A DNA stretch of 9,642 nucleotides from Acidobacteriota bacterium (GCA_016210935.1 JACQTH010000319.1:1-9642); one strand, 5' to 3'. Positions 1 through 5,921 are shown, counted from the first letter of the stretch. Translations and numbers: made by a program. Notes: generated from the letters alone by a model not told the origin.

Positions 1-86
1 GTTCATGAACCGACCCGGGGACGGTGAAGACAACGAGCGTCTTTCCATACCGACCCCCGACCCCGTCCCCTGACCCCCAAGACGTT
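1..86. other. Non-coding 3' flank of ssb
   Basis: No convincing gene lies here; the plus-strand ORF starting at 24 is a shadow that runs antisense through ssb. The stretch holds a perfect 10-base palindrome at 1-10 (GTTCATGAAC) cut off from its context by the window edge, a weak 5-bp stem (27-31 with 39-43), and a C-run block at 50-78 described separately. No classical hairpin plus T-run terminator for ssb is visible on the minus strand. Confidence 0.6.
54..78 (-). repeat. Four-G-run (putative G-quadruplex) repeat just 3' of ssb
   Basis: Read on the minus strand, which is the sense strand of ssb, this block has four runs of 4-5 G separated by loops TCA, AC and TC. It begins 8 bases after the ssb stop codon. 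On the plus strand the unit GACCCC or GTCCCC starts at 52, 59, 65 and 72, so it is a near-heptameric tandem repeat. The pattern satisfies the usual sequence rule for an intramolecular G-quadruplex (four runs of at least three G with loops of 1-7). Whether it folds, or acts on transcript ends, is inference. Confidence 0.5.
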
Positions 87-527
87 TCAGAACGGGATAT
101 CGTCATCCGTCAATTCAACGGCTTCGCGCGCCGGGCTCGGTTCCTCGCGATCCGCCACCGGCGCCGGCGCCGCCGCGGGCGCGCCCGCCCCGCGCCCGCC
201 GCCGCTCAGCAGCACGATGCGATCACCGCGGATCTCCGTCGTGTATCGCTTGTTTCCGTCCTTGTCGTCCCACTGGCGCGTATGAAGCCGGCCTTCGACG
301 TAGATCTGTTTTCCCTTGGTCAGATACTCGGAGAGCGACTCCGCCTGCTTGCCCCAGAGCACGACCCGGTGCCATTCGGTTTTCTCCTGGCGCTGGCCGG
401 CTTTGTCGTTCCAGACCTCTGTCGTGGCCATGTTGAGCGTGGCGACCGCCGCGCCCCCCGGCGTGTAGCGCAGCTCGGCGTCGCGCCCGAGGTTCCCGAC
501 CAGGATCACTTTGTTCACGCTGCCCAT
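87..527 (-). CDS. ssb: Single-stranded DNA-binding protein SSB
   Basis: Binds and protects single-stranded DNA in replication, recombination and repair, normally as a homotetramer, and recruits partner enzymes through its C-terminal tip. The 146-residue product has the N-terminal OB fold (about residues 1-108) with the family start MGSVNKVILVGNLGRDAELR, the WHRVVLWGKQAE segment and a YVEGRL strand. A disordered Gly/Ala/Pro linker follows (about 109-136), then the acidic tip LTDDDIPF, which is intact. Length is typical. The ATG at 527 is preceded by a modest purine-rich stretch (AAGGCGGGTG on the sense strand). It is the last gene of the minus-strand block, 165 bases after cpoB and separated from it by a large inverted repeat, so it may be transcribed separately. 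No promoter of its own could be recognised with confidence. Confidence 0.96.
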   Translation of the reverse strand: MGSVNKVILVGNLGRDAELRYTPGGAAVATLNMATTEVWNDKAGQRQEKTEWHRVVLWGKQAESLSEYLTKGKQIYVEGRLHTRQWDDKDGNKRYTTEIRGDRIVLLSGGGRGAGAPAAAPAPVADREEPSPAREAVELTDDDIPF

Positions 528-576
528 ACGTCACCCGCCTTGAAGAATCATGGTAAAAAGGCTGAGACAACCCTCT

Positions 577-659
577 GGCTGCGGGCTACGGGCTTCGGGC
601 TTCCGCAAGATTGCTCGGGAAACTGCCTTTCTGGAGCCTGAAGCCGGTAGCCCGCAGCC
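577..659. repeat. Long imperfect inverted repeat built of GGGCTTC-like heptamers
   Basis: The left arm (577-604) and right arm (633-659) are near-perfect reverse complements around a 28-base loop. The outer 13 bases, GGCTGCGGGCTAC, pair perfectly; the inner part has a few mismatches and one extra base. The left arm is a run of 7-base units: GGGCTAC at 583-589, GGGCTTC at 590-596 and GGGCTTC at 597-603, preceded by a degenerate TGGCTGC at 576-582. It lies between cpoB and ssb. It could fold in the tol-ssb read-through transcript and limit expression of ssb, or be a dispersed intergenic repeat. There is no T-run, so it is not a classical intrinsic terminator. Confidence 0.7.
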
Positions 660-669
660 GACGAATTCA

Positions 670-684
670 CAGGCTCAAAGCCTG
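670..684. other. Small hairpin after the cpoB stop
   Basis: CAGGC and GCCTG pair perfectly around a 5-base loop, starting 8 bases downstream of the cpoB stop codon on the minus strand. No T-run follows, so it is a weak candidate for the 3' end of the tol operon transcript. It may act together with the larger inverted repeat immediately downstream. Confidence 0.3.
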
Positions 685-692
685 GTCCCACG

Positions 693-1604
693 TCAGTCTC
701 TCCTCAGGTTATCGAGGTATTGCCGCGCCAGCCGCGCCGCCGTGCTCTCGGGAAACGTCTTCAAGACATATTCGAGCGACTCGCGCGCCTGAGCGGTCTC
801 GTTGAGTCCCGCCAGCGCCACGCCCCGCTTGTAATGGGCCATCGGGACACGGGGGGCTCCGGGGTAGTTGCGGATCATGAGGTCGTAGGCCGCGACGGCG
901 TCCTTCAACCGGTTCTGCGAGGCGAGCGCCTCGCCAATGTAATACTGCGCCTCGCCTGCGAGATCCGATTTCGGAAACGTCTTCAGAAACGCTTCGAATC
1001 CGTTGATCGCGAGCTGGAACTGTCCTGCCGCGTAGTCCGCCCACGCGGTCTGATACATCCGCTCAGGATGCAGACCCGCCAGGCTTGGGGGCGGGGGTAC
1101 GGGCGGCGCGGGTGGTGACTGCGTTCCCGTAGGCGTCGGAGGTTGTGTGCCGGCCGGCGGCTGCAGCACACCCGCCGCCGGCGGTTCCGCCGGCACGGTA
1201 CCGGGCGCGGGCGGAACCGAGACACACGGCACGGCCGTCGGGATCGCCAGCCGCACGGCTTCGAGCTCCTGCGACAGCGACGACAGCCTCACGTTCGTCT
1301 CGTCCTGCTTCTCGCGAACGACCCGCACATCGCCGGAGATGTTGTCGAGTTGCAGCTTTTCGTCCGCGAACCCCTTGCGGGTCAGATTGTTGTGATCGTC
1401 GATCCGGGCCAGCACCGTCTTGAGGGTGTCGGCCAGCGCGACGACCTGGGCCTGCAGGAGCTGGTTCTGCTCGTGCAGCATCCGGAGGTCCGCCGCCATC
1501 TGCTGATGCTCGCGATTGGCGGCGTCGGCGGGAACCTGAAACGCTGCCGCCATCAGGAAGGCGAGCAGCCAGAAGCGTGCGGTCGGTTGGGGCATGGTAG
1601 TCAT
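693..1604 (-). CDS. cpoB: Cell division coordinator CpoB (YbgF-like Tol-Pal cofactor)
   Basis: A periplasmic protein that in Escherichia coli links Tol-Pal action to septal peptidoglycan synthesis. The 303-residue product has an N-terminal signal peptide (hydrophobic FWLLAFLMAAAF, probable cleavage near ADA at 26-28). A heptad-rich coiled coil at about residues 31-118 is the family's trimerisation region. A long Pro-rich linker spans about 122-178, and a C-terminal tetratricopeptide region about 183-300 (AWADYAAGQFQLAINGFEAF and two following repeats ending in LARQYLDNLRR). The linker makes it slightly longer than the E. coli protein. It starts 3 bases after the pal stop with no clear ribosome-binding site, so translation is probably coupled; ATG at 1595 (fourth codon) is an alternative. 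Domain order plus position after pal makes the call firm. Confidence 0.93.
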   Translation of the reverse strand: MTTMPQPTARFWLLAFLMAAAFQVPADAANREHQQMAADLRMLHEQNQLLQAQVVALADTLKTVLARIDDHNNLTRKGFADEKLQLDNISGDVRVVREKQDETNVRLSSLSQELEAVRLAIPTAVPCVSVPPAPGTVPAEPPAAGVLQPPAGTQPPTPTGTQSPPAPPVPPPPSLAGLHPERMYQTAWADYAAGQFQLAINGFEAFLKTFPKSDLAGEAQYYIGEALASQNRLKDAVAAYDLMIRNYPGAPRVPMAHYKRGVALAGLNETAQARESLEYVLKTFPESTAARLARQYLDNLRRD

Positions 1605-1607
1605 AGG

Positions 1608-2195
1608 TTACTTTGCAGTAATGACAAAATGCGCGCGGCGGTTCTTCGCGTAGGCCGCCTCCGTGTTCCCGGGGTCGAACGGAAACTCCTTGCCGTAGCT
1701 GACGGTCTTCACACGGTCGGCGGCAATTCCCAGCGACATCAGGTACGTGCGCGCGGCGGCGGCGCGCCGCTCGCCGAGCGCCAGGTTGTATTCCGCCGTG
1801 CCGCGCTCGTCGCAGTGTCCTTCAATCGTGATGACCCACGTCGCGCGCTGCTTCAGGACGGCGGCGTTGGTCGTCAGCTGCGCCTGCGCGTCCGCGGGCA
1901 GCTCCGCGCTGTCGTACTCGAAGAAGACCGGCCCGAGCGGCGAATCCCGATTCAACTCGTCGAGCGTTTTCGTCGCGAGCTCATCGATCGGCACCGGCTC
2001 CGGCGGGACGACCGGCGGCTCCGACACGGGCTGCGGGGGAGCCGGCGGCCGAACGCCGGGTGTCGCCGGGGCGGCCGCGGGCGGCGGCGGCGCCGGCCGC
2101 GCGACCGGCGGTTGCCGCTTCGCGCAGCCGCTCCACACAATGAGCAAGAACACGGCCATCAGGCACATAAGCGAGCCATCGGCCCGTTTCTTCAT
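1608..2195 (-). CDS. pal: Peptidoglycan-associated lipoprotein Pal
   Basis: An outer-membrane lipoprotein that binds diaminopimelate-containing peptidoglycan and TolB, tethering the outer membrane to the wall. The start chosen is the internal ATG at 2195, giving 195 residues. It yields a proper lipoprotein signal (MKKRADGSLMCLMAVFLLIV, lipid Cys24) and has a strong ribosome-binding site, whereas the longer frame to 2261 adds 22 non-hydrophobic residues. The lipobox is W-S-G-C; Trp at -3 is unusual. A Pro/Ala linker (about 29-70) precedes the OmpA-like domain (about 88-195). That domain carries the canonical EGHCDERGTAEYNLALGERR peptidoglycan-binding segment, including the Asp and Arg contacts, and SYGKEFP and AKNRRA near the end. 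It lies between tolB and cpoB, the canonical position. Confidence 0.96.
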   Translation of the reverse strand: MKKRADGSLMCLMAVFLLIVWSGCAKRQPPVARPAPPPPAAAPATPGVRPPAPPQPVSEPPVVPPEPVPIDELATKTLDELNRDSPLGPVFFEYDSAELPADAQAQLTTNAAVLKQRATWVITIEGHCDERGTAEYNLALGERRAAAARTYLMSLGIAADRVKTVSYGKEFPFDPGNTEAAYAKNRRAHFVITAK

Positions 2196-2197
2196 AG

Positions 2198-2205
2198 CCT
2201 TCCTC
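2198..2205 (-). promoter_or_regulatory. pal ribosome-binding site
   Basis: The sense strand reads GAGGAAGG, ending 2 bases before the ATG at 2195; its GAGG core is 6 bases from that ATG. It is the clearest Shine-Dalgarno sequence in the tol operon and fixes the pal start at the MKKRADG methionine rather than at 2261. It also suggests pal is translated independently, in keeping with an abundant lipoprotein. Confidence 0.75.
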
Positions 2206-2261
2206 GTTTTCCATGAAAGTGAACGCGGGTTCCGGAACGGGGGATGTTGCAGATTCTGCAC

Positions 2262-3647
2262 TCACCGGGACCAGTTGGGCATGAAATTATTGCCAACTTT
2301 CGTGATCTGCTTCAGGCCCTTGCCGTCACGCCCAATCGTAAAGATATGGCTTTTTCCCAAGCGTGTCGACATGAACGCCAGATGGCGGCCGTTGGCCGCA
2401 AACGAGGGGCTCTCGTTGCTGCCCTCGCCAAAGGTGATGTGACGGCGCTGGCCGGTGGCGACATCGTAGATGGCGATGTCATACCCCGGACCGGTCCTCG
2501 AGGTATAGGCAATTTCGTTATACGGCGCGGGTGACCAGGTCGGCCGATCCGCCCAGGATTCATGCGTGATCTGCCGGACGGCGCTGCCGTCGGCGTCCAT
2601 GAGGTAGATCTGCGGCGATCCCGTGCGGTCGGAAACGAAGGCGATCTGGTTGCCGGACGGCGACCACGCCGGACTGACGTCGCTGGCTCGGTGATGGGTG
2701 AGCCGTCTCGCATTCGATCCATCGGCGCTCATCACGTAAATCTCCGGGTTGCCGTCGCGGTTCGACCAGAAGGCGAGCTTCGTCCCATCCGGAGACCACG
2801 CCGGGACGAAATTATGACCTTTGCCCCTGGCCGGCCATGTCGGTGCGGCGGCCTTGTAGATGAACGACACGGCGATATCAGGGCTTTCGTTGCGGTAGGC
2901 GGTGTACGCAATCGCGCGGCCGTCGGGAGACCAGGCCGGCGTGAGGTTCAGGCGCCGCTGCGCCGTCGCGCGCTGCTGGTTGGCGCCGTCATAGTCGGAA
3001 ATGTAGATCTCCTTCACGTCGCGCTTCTGCACGGTGCCGGTGACGCTTTCGCGATCGCGGTCCGACGCGAACGCCAGCTTGCTCCGCGCGACGCCCTGGA
3101 GCGCGCGCTGCTGCATGTGGATCTCGTCGGAGATCGTGTGCGCGAAAATCCGCTCGTTGCGCGTCCCGCCCGTGTATTCCTTTCCGAACACCGACTTCTG
3201 CATCTTCACGTTGTACAGCCACGCCTGCACCTGAAAGGTGTCGTTGACCTTCCGCACCGTCCCGATGATCAGCCCGTCGGCGCCCAGCTCACGCCAGCGC
3301 TCGAAGGGAACGGTTTCGGGTGACTTTGCCGCCGGGATGGAAGCATACGTGTCACGCGGGATCATGTAGAACTCGCGCTCGAACGCCAGATCGTCCCAGA
3401 GCACCTGCGCAATCGATTTGGCCGCCCCACGCGTCTGCTCGTCAGTGCCCAGCGCGATGAAGTCCGGGACGGCGTAGCGCGGCGGCGCGCCGGGCTCTCC
3501 CATGATGCTCAATTCGATCTCCGCTGGCTGCCGGGGCGGCTGCGTCTGGGAGGCCGGCGGCGTCGGGGGCGGCTGCTGCCACGCGAGAACGGACACCGAC
3601 GCCATCGCGATCAGAGCCGTGGGGAGGAGTCTGTGGGCTGTCATCAC
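2262..3647 (-). CDS. tolB: Tol-Pal system beta-propeller protein TolB
   Basis: A periplasmic protein that shuttles between Pal and the TolA-like energy transducer. The product (461 residues from GTG) has a signal peptide over about residues 1-22. A Pro/Gln-rich spacer precedes the TolB N-terminal alpha/beta domain (about 42-185; DFIALGTDEQ, IAQVLWDDLAFEREFYMI, GADGLIIGTV). The C-terminal PD40-type six-bladed beta-propeller spans about 190-461, with repeated blade motifs PAWSPDG (237-243, 282-288), PAWSPSG (326-332) and TWSP (370-373). The GTG at 3647 overlaps the upstream stop by 4 bases (GTGA). The adjacent ATG at 3644, overlapping by one base, is equally plausible and removes only one residue. 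No strong ribosome-binding site is seen, so coupling to the upstream gene is likely. Length is slightly above the E. coli protein because of the Pro-rich insert. Confidence 0.95.
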   Translation of the reverse strand: MMTAHRLLPTALIAMASVSVLAWQQPPPTPPASQTQPPRQPAEIELSIMGEPGAPPRYAVPDFIALGTDEQTRGAAKSIAQVLWDDLAFEREFYMIPRDTYASIPAAKSPETVPFERWRELGADGLIIGTVRKVNDTFQVQAWLYNVKMQKSVFGKEYTGGTRNERIFAHTISDEIHMQQRALQGVARSKLAFASDRDRESVTGTVQKRDVKEIYISDYDGANQQRATAQRRLNLTPAWSPDGRAIAYTAYRNESPDIAVSFIYKAAAPTWPARGKGHNFVPAWSPDGTKLAFWSNRDGNPEIYVMSADGSNARRLTHHRASDVSPAWSPSGNQIAFVSDRTGSPQIYLMDADGSAVRQITHESWADRPTWSPAPYNEIAYTSRTGPGYDIAIYDVATGQRRHITFGEGSNESPSFAANGRHLAFMSTRLGKSHIFTIGRDGKGLKQITKVGNNFMPNWSR

Positions 3648-4435
3648 TGTTGATAGTTGAAATAGAAGTGAACGGTCAGCGACGGCTGGTCGAACGACGC
3701 AGGCAGCGGCGGAAAGCGCCGAGTGATGGCCAGCGCGCGTTCCGCCGCCATGTCGAGCACCAGATATCCGCTCGATCTCTCGAGCTCGATGTTCGTAATC
3801 CTGCCGTCACGCTGAATCACGAACTTTACGAGCGCCTGTCCGGGGGTCCGCTGCCGCGCGTCCCAGTTCGCGCGAATCATCTGAAGCATCGTCGTGAGGT
3901 ACTCCGGGCAGCAGAAGTTGCCGATGTCGAGATAGCCGCCGGTGCCGCCGCCTCCGCCGCTCGAGAGTCCGAAGCCCATGCCCTGGCCACCTGTATCGGC
4001 CACCGTATCGCCGGATCGCACCTCCGGGCCTCTCGTGGGCGTCGTGCCGCGCGCTTCCTTCGGCGCCGCCTTGACGGGCGCCTTTGTCTGCTTCGGGAGC
4101 GCCTTCGCCCGGGGCTCCGGGATCGTCATCTGCGGCGGCTTCGCGGCAGGCGGCCGTACCGCCTCAGGGCGCCGAATGTTCGGCAGAGGCACGGCTTCCT
4201 GGATCGGGCGGCCCCCGAGCTGATTCACTCCGCCGGTCTGCGGCCCCGGCGCGCCGCCAAGCGAGATGGTCATCACCGTCGCCGGCTCGCGCGTTCCGCC
4301 CTGACGCCATGTCGCAGGCGCCAACAGAACCGCGGCGATCAGGCCGGCATGGACCACCAGCGACACGCTGACCATCCGGTTCAAGCCGGCAGGTTCATGG
4401 CCGCGCTCGAGGAGAACGGTGGTCGTGGAATCCAT
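3644..4435 (-). CDS. TonB C-terminal domain protein in the TolA position
   Basis: Probably the energy transducer that couples the TolQ-TolR motor to TolB and Pal across the periplasm. The 263-residue product has a short cytoplasmic N-terminus, one transmembrane helix (about 21-40, MVSVSLVVHAGLIAAVLLAP), and a Pro/Lys/Gly-rich periplasmic spacer (about 45-165) ending in poly-Gly. A TonB/TolA-type C-terminal domain spans about 172-263 (LTTMLQMIRANWDARQ, ALVKFVIQRDGRITNIELERSSG, AERALAITRRFPPLP). It lacks the long helical domain II of E. coli TolA, so by structure it is TonB-like and by position TolA. Its only cysteines are an adjacent pair, 175-176, at the mouth of the C-terminal domain. It starts 14 bases after tolR behind a purine-rich but imperfect GAGAGA tract. 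tolA would be a functional name only, so the symbol is left empty. Confidence 0.9.
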   Translation of the reverse strand: MDSTTTVLLERGHEPAGLNRMVSVSLVVHAGLIAAVLLAPATWRQGGTREPATVMTISLGGAPGPQTGGVNQLGGRPIQEAVPLPNIRRPEAVRPPAAKPPQMTIPEPRAKALPKQTKAPVKAAPKEARGTTPTRGPEVRSGDTVADTGGQGMGFGLSSGGGGGTGGYLDIGNFCCPEYLTTMLQMIRANWDARQRTPGQALVKFVIQRDGRITNIELERSSGYLVLDMAAERALAITRRFPPLPASFDQPSLTVHFYFNYQQ

Positions 4436-4449
4436 AAGGCGAAATCTCT

Positions 4450-4908
4450 CTATCTCTCTCCCGGCAGCTTCGCGACAATCCCGACTTTTTCGACGCCGGC
4501 GGCCTTCAGATGACCCATCACGTCAATCATTTCCTGCACCAGCACCCGGCCGTCGCTGCGCAGGAACACTTCCTTCTCGGTCTTCGTCAGCATCGCCTGG
4601 CGCATCCGCTCCTCCAGCACCTGGACCCGGATGGGCTCATCCCCGATCTGCACGATGCCGTTCTGCTGGTAGGAGAGGGGAACCGTGACGAAGATGCGCT
4701 CTTCCGACAGCTGAGTCGTCCGGCGCGACGTTGGCAGGTTGACTTCCATGCCGCGCTGAAGCATCGGCGCGGTCACCATGAAGATGATGAGCAGCACGAG
4801 CATGACGTCGACCAGCGGGATGACGTTGATCTCCGCCAGCGAGGAGGCCACACGCCGGCCTCTTCCGCGCCGGCTTCCGGAGGTCTCGACGGGCATGATC
4901 TTCGGCAT
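4450..4908 (-). CDS. tolR: Biopolymer transporter ExbD/TolR
   Basis: The peptidoglycan-facing subunit of the TolQ-TolR proton channel in the inner membrane. The 152-residue product has a basic cytoplasmic N-terminus (RRGRGRR), the family signature LAEINVIPLVDVMLVLLIIFMV with the proton-carrying Asp at residue 34 inside the single transmembrane helix (about 29-50), and a periplasmic ExbD/TolR domain (about 60-148). The start lies 1 base after the tolQ stop (TGATATG), the usual coupled arrangement. GGAGAAG upstream is too far from the ATG to be a normal ribosome-binding site. ExbD and TolR cannot be separated on sequence alone; position beside tolB and pal decides for TolR. Confidence 0.95.
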   Translation of the reverse strand: MPKIMPVETSGSRRGRGRRVASSLAEINVIPLVDVMLVLLIIFMVTAPMLQRGMEVNLPTSRRTTQLSEERIFVTVPLSYQQNGIVQIGDEPIRVQVLEERMRQAMLTKTEKEVFLRSDGRVLVQEMIDVMGHLKAAGVEKVGIVAKLPGER

Positions 4909-4909
4909 A

Positions 4910-5695
4910 TCAGGTGAAGTTCTTCTCCGCGATATTCAGGAACTCGAGCGCGAAGTCGTCCATCTCGGTCGCGAATTCCTTTACGCGGTTCGTGAACGAG
5001 TTGTAGAAGTACACGGCCGGGATGGCCGCGAACAGACCCGCCGCCGTCGCGATCAGCGCCTCGGCGATTCCCGGCGCCACCACGGCGAGATTCGTCGATC
5101 CGACCTGTCCGATGTTCTGGAACGCCGTCATGATGCCCCACACCGTTCCGAAGAGACCGATAAACGGGGCGATGCTCGCGGTCGTGGCCAGAAACGGCAA
5201 CCGGCGCTCCAGCTTCGTCAACTCCACCGCCGCCGCGCGCAGCAGTGCCCGGTCGACGGCCGGAAGGCTCTTCAAGGTAGGACGTCCGGCGACGCCACTT
5301 GGATTGGGGGCATTCGCCGTTGAAGCGGGGCGAAGCTGTCCATTGAGCTCCGCGTACCCCGTCTGAAAGATGCCAACCAGGGGGCTGTCCGACAGCGTCC
5401 GACACACGGCCTGCACCTCTGAGAACTTGCTGCTCTTGCGGAACACGTCCAGGAACACCGTCGTGTGTTTTTCCGCGCGGCGGAACGACCACAGCTTGAA
5501 CAGGATGATCGCCCAGGACGCGACCGAAAAGAGAACCAGGAACGCCAGGACGATTAGGGTGATCGGGGTCGACCGGGACAACAGGTCGAGGATGTCGGTG
5601 GTGCTGCCGATCGTGTCCTGCGCTGTTCCCGCGCCCTGAGGCTGCACCATCAGGGCCAGGACGACACGCGTTTGCAAACACGCCTCCAGCTTCAT
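4910..5695 (-). CDS. tolQ: MotA/TolQ/ExbB proton channel protein TolQ
   Basis: The pentameric inner-membrane channel subunit that harvests the proton gradient for the Tol system. The 261-residue product has three transmembrane helices: about residues 43-68 (TPITLIVLAFLVLFSVASWA), 168-192 (FLATTASIAPFIGLFGTVWGIM) and 208-232 (PGIAEALIATAAGLFAAIPAV). A cytoplasmic loop lies between the first two. The second and third helices carry the conserved TolQ/ExbB threonines and the GLFGTVWGI signature. The start is uncertain: the ATG at 5695 has a 7-bp hairpin exactly where a ribosome-binding site should be. A TTG at 5677 (codon 7) has GGAGG 5 bases upstream, and an ATG lies at 5650 (codon 16). All are upstream of the first helix. 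It is the first gene of the operon, transcribed from the promoter at 5884-5912. Confidence 0.94.
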   Translation of the reverse strand: MKLEACLQTRVVLALMVQPQGAGTAQDTIGSTTDILDLLSRSTPITLIVLAFLVLFSVASWAIILFKLWSFRRAEKHTTVFLDVFRKSSKFSEVQAVCRTLSDSPLVGIFQTGYAELNGQLRPASTANAPNPSGVAGRPTLKSLPAVDRALLRAAAVELTKLERRLPFLATTASIAPFIGLFGTVWGIMTAFQNIGQVGSTNLAVVAPGIAEALIATAAGLFAAIPAVYFYNSFTNRVKEFATEMDDFALEFLNIAEKNFT

Positions 5696-5698
5696 TTA

Positions 5699-5715
5699 CC
5701 GGGGCTCTGCCCCGG
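5699..5715. repeat. Perfect 7-bp hairpin abutting the annotated tolQ start
   Basis: CCGGGGC and GCCCCGG pair perfectly around a 3-base loop. On the minus strand the stem ends 3 bases before the ATG at 5695, covering the position of a Shine-Dalgarno sequence, which is otherwise absent. It would hinder initiation at 5695 unless opened, or else indicates a later start (TTG 5677). It may also be part of a dispersed GC-rich intergenic repeat. Confidence 0.6.
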
Positions 5716-5767
5716 ACCCCGGCTCGGTCGCTCGCGGGGACCCCTACGCCCCGCTCCGCTCCCTCGC

Positions 5768-5852
5768 AGGCGCGCTGTGCGCGCCTAGCCCGTTATGCGG
5801 TCCGTCCAAGAAAACGACTCGGGAGCTTTCGTCGCAAGACTCATAACGGGCT
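5768..5852. repeat. Tandem inverted repeats in the tol leader
   Basis: Two perfect inverted repeats abut each other. AGGCGCGC (5768-5775) pairs with GCGCGCCT (5779-5786) around a 3-base loop. Immediately next, AGCCCGTTATG (5787-5797) pairs with CATAACGGGCT (5842-5852) across a 44-base loop. Both lie in the untranslated leader of the tol transcript, between its promoter and tolQ, and upstream of recN on the other strand. They may shape the leader RNA or be a dispersed repeat; no protein-binding role is demonstrated. Confidence 0.6.
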
Positions 5853-5883
5853 CGAGCGCTGCTGGGAAAGCGCGGATGCCCGA

Positions 5884-5912
5884 AGCGTAGCACGCGCCCT
5901 GATGACTGTCAA
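5884..5912 (-). promoter_or_regulatory. Sigma70-type promoter of the tol operon
   Basis: On the minus strand a perfect -35 hexamer TTGACA (5912-5907) is followed by a 17-base spacer and TACGCT (5889-5884) as -10, which keeps the first two and last bases of the consensus. Transcription would begin near 5877, giving a leader of about 180 bases before tolQ. The -35 overlaps the palindrome TGACTGTCA (5903-5911) and sits 3 bases from the possible recN -10, so the two divergent promoters probably compete. Confidence 0.6.
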
Positions 5913-5915
5913 AGA

Positions 5916-5921
5916 TATGAT
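5916..5921 (+). promoter_or_regulatory. Possible -10 element for recN
   Basis: TATGAT matches the -10 consensus at five of six positions, but no recognisable -35 lies 16-18 bases upstream. If used, transcription would start at about 5928, downstream of the ATG at 5925, which would favour the recN start at 5949. The weak -35 would fit an activated or repressed (for example damage-inducible) promoter, but nothing in the sequence proves it. Confidence 0.3.

Noticed and set aside
1..10. LexA-like box GTTCATGAAC
   Set aside because: A perfect palindrome, but at the window edge with no promoter or gene start in view. Ten bases are too few to call an operator.
24..641. 205-codon plus-strand ORF over ssb
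   Set aside because: Runs antisense through ssb and ends in the inverted repeat; composition is typical of a shadow.
1143..2216. 357-codon plus-strand ORF, Arg- and Gly-rich
   Set aside because: It is antisense to cpoB and pal, both clear family members. Composition is the arginine-rich kind produced by reading the opposite strand of GC-rich genes, and no domain is recognisable.
2196..2261. 22-residue N-terminal extension of pal
   Set aside because: It would bury the lipoprotein signal peptide and lacks a ribosome-binding site, while the ATG at 2195 has a strong one.
2562..3323. 253-codon plus-strand ORF opposite tolB
   Set aside because: Antisense to the well-supported tolB beta-propeller and N-terminal domain, with no motif of its own.
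3650..4513. 287-codon plus-strand ORF opposite the TonB-like gene
   Set aside because: Antisense shadow with an Arg-rich translation and no recognisable motif.
4773..5681. 302-codon minus-strand ORF overlapping tolQ and tolR
   Set aside because: It is an out-of-frame shadow of tolQ and the start of tolR. TolQ in the other frame has three transmembrane helices and the family signature.
5787..5852. Integron attC-like site
   Set aside because: The arms contain GTTATG and CATAAC, but in the wrong order for attC core sites, the GTTRRRY consensus is not met, and no integrase or cassette is nearby.
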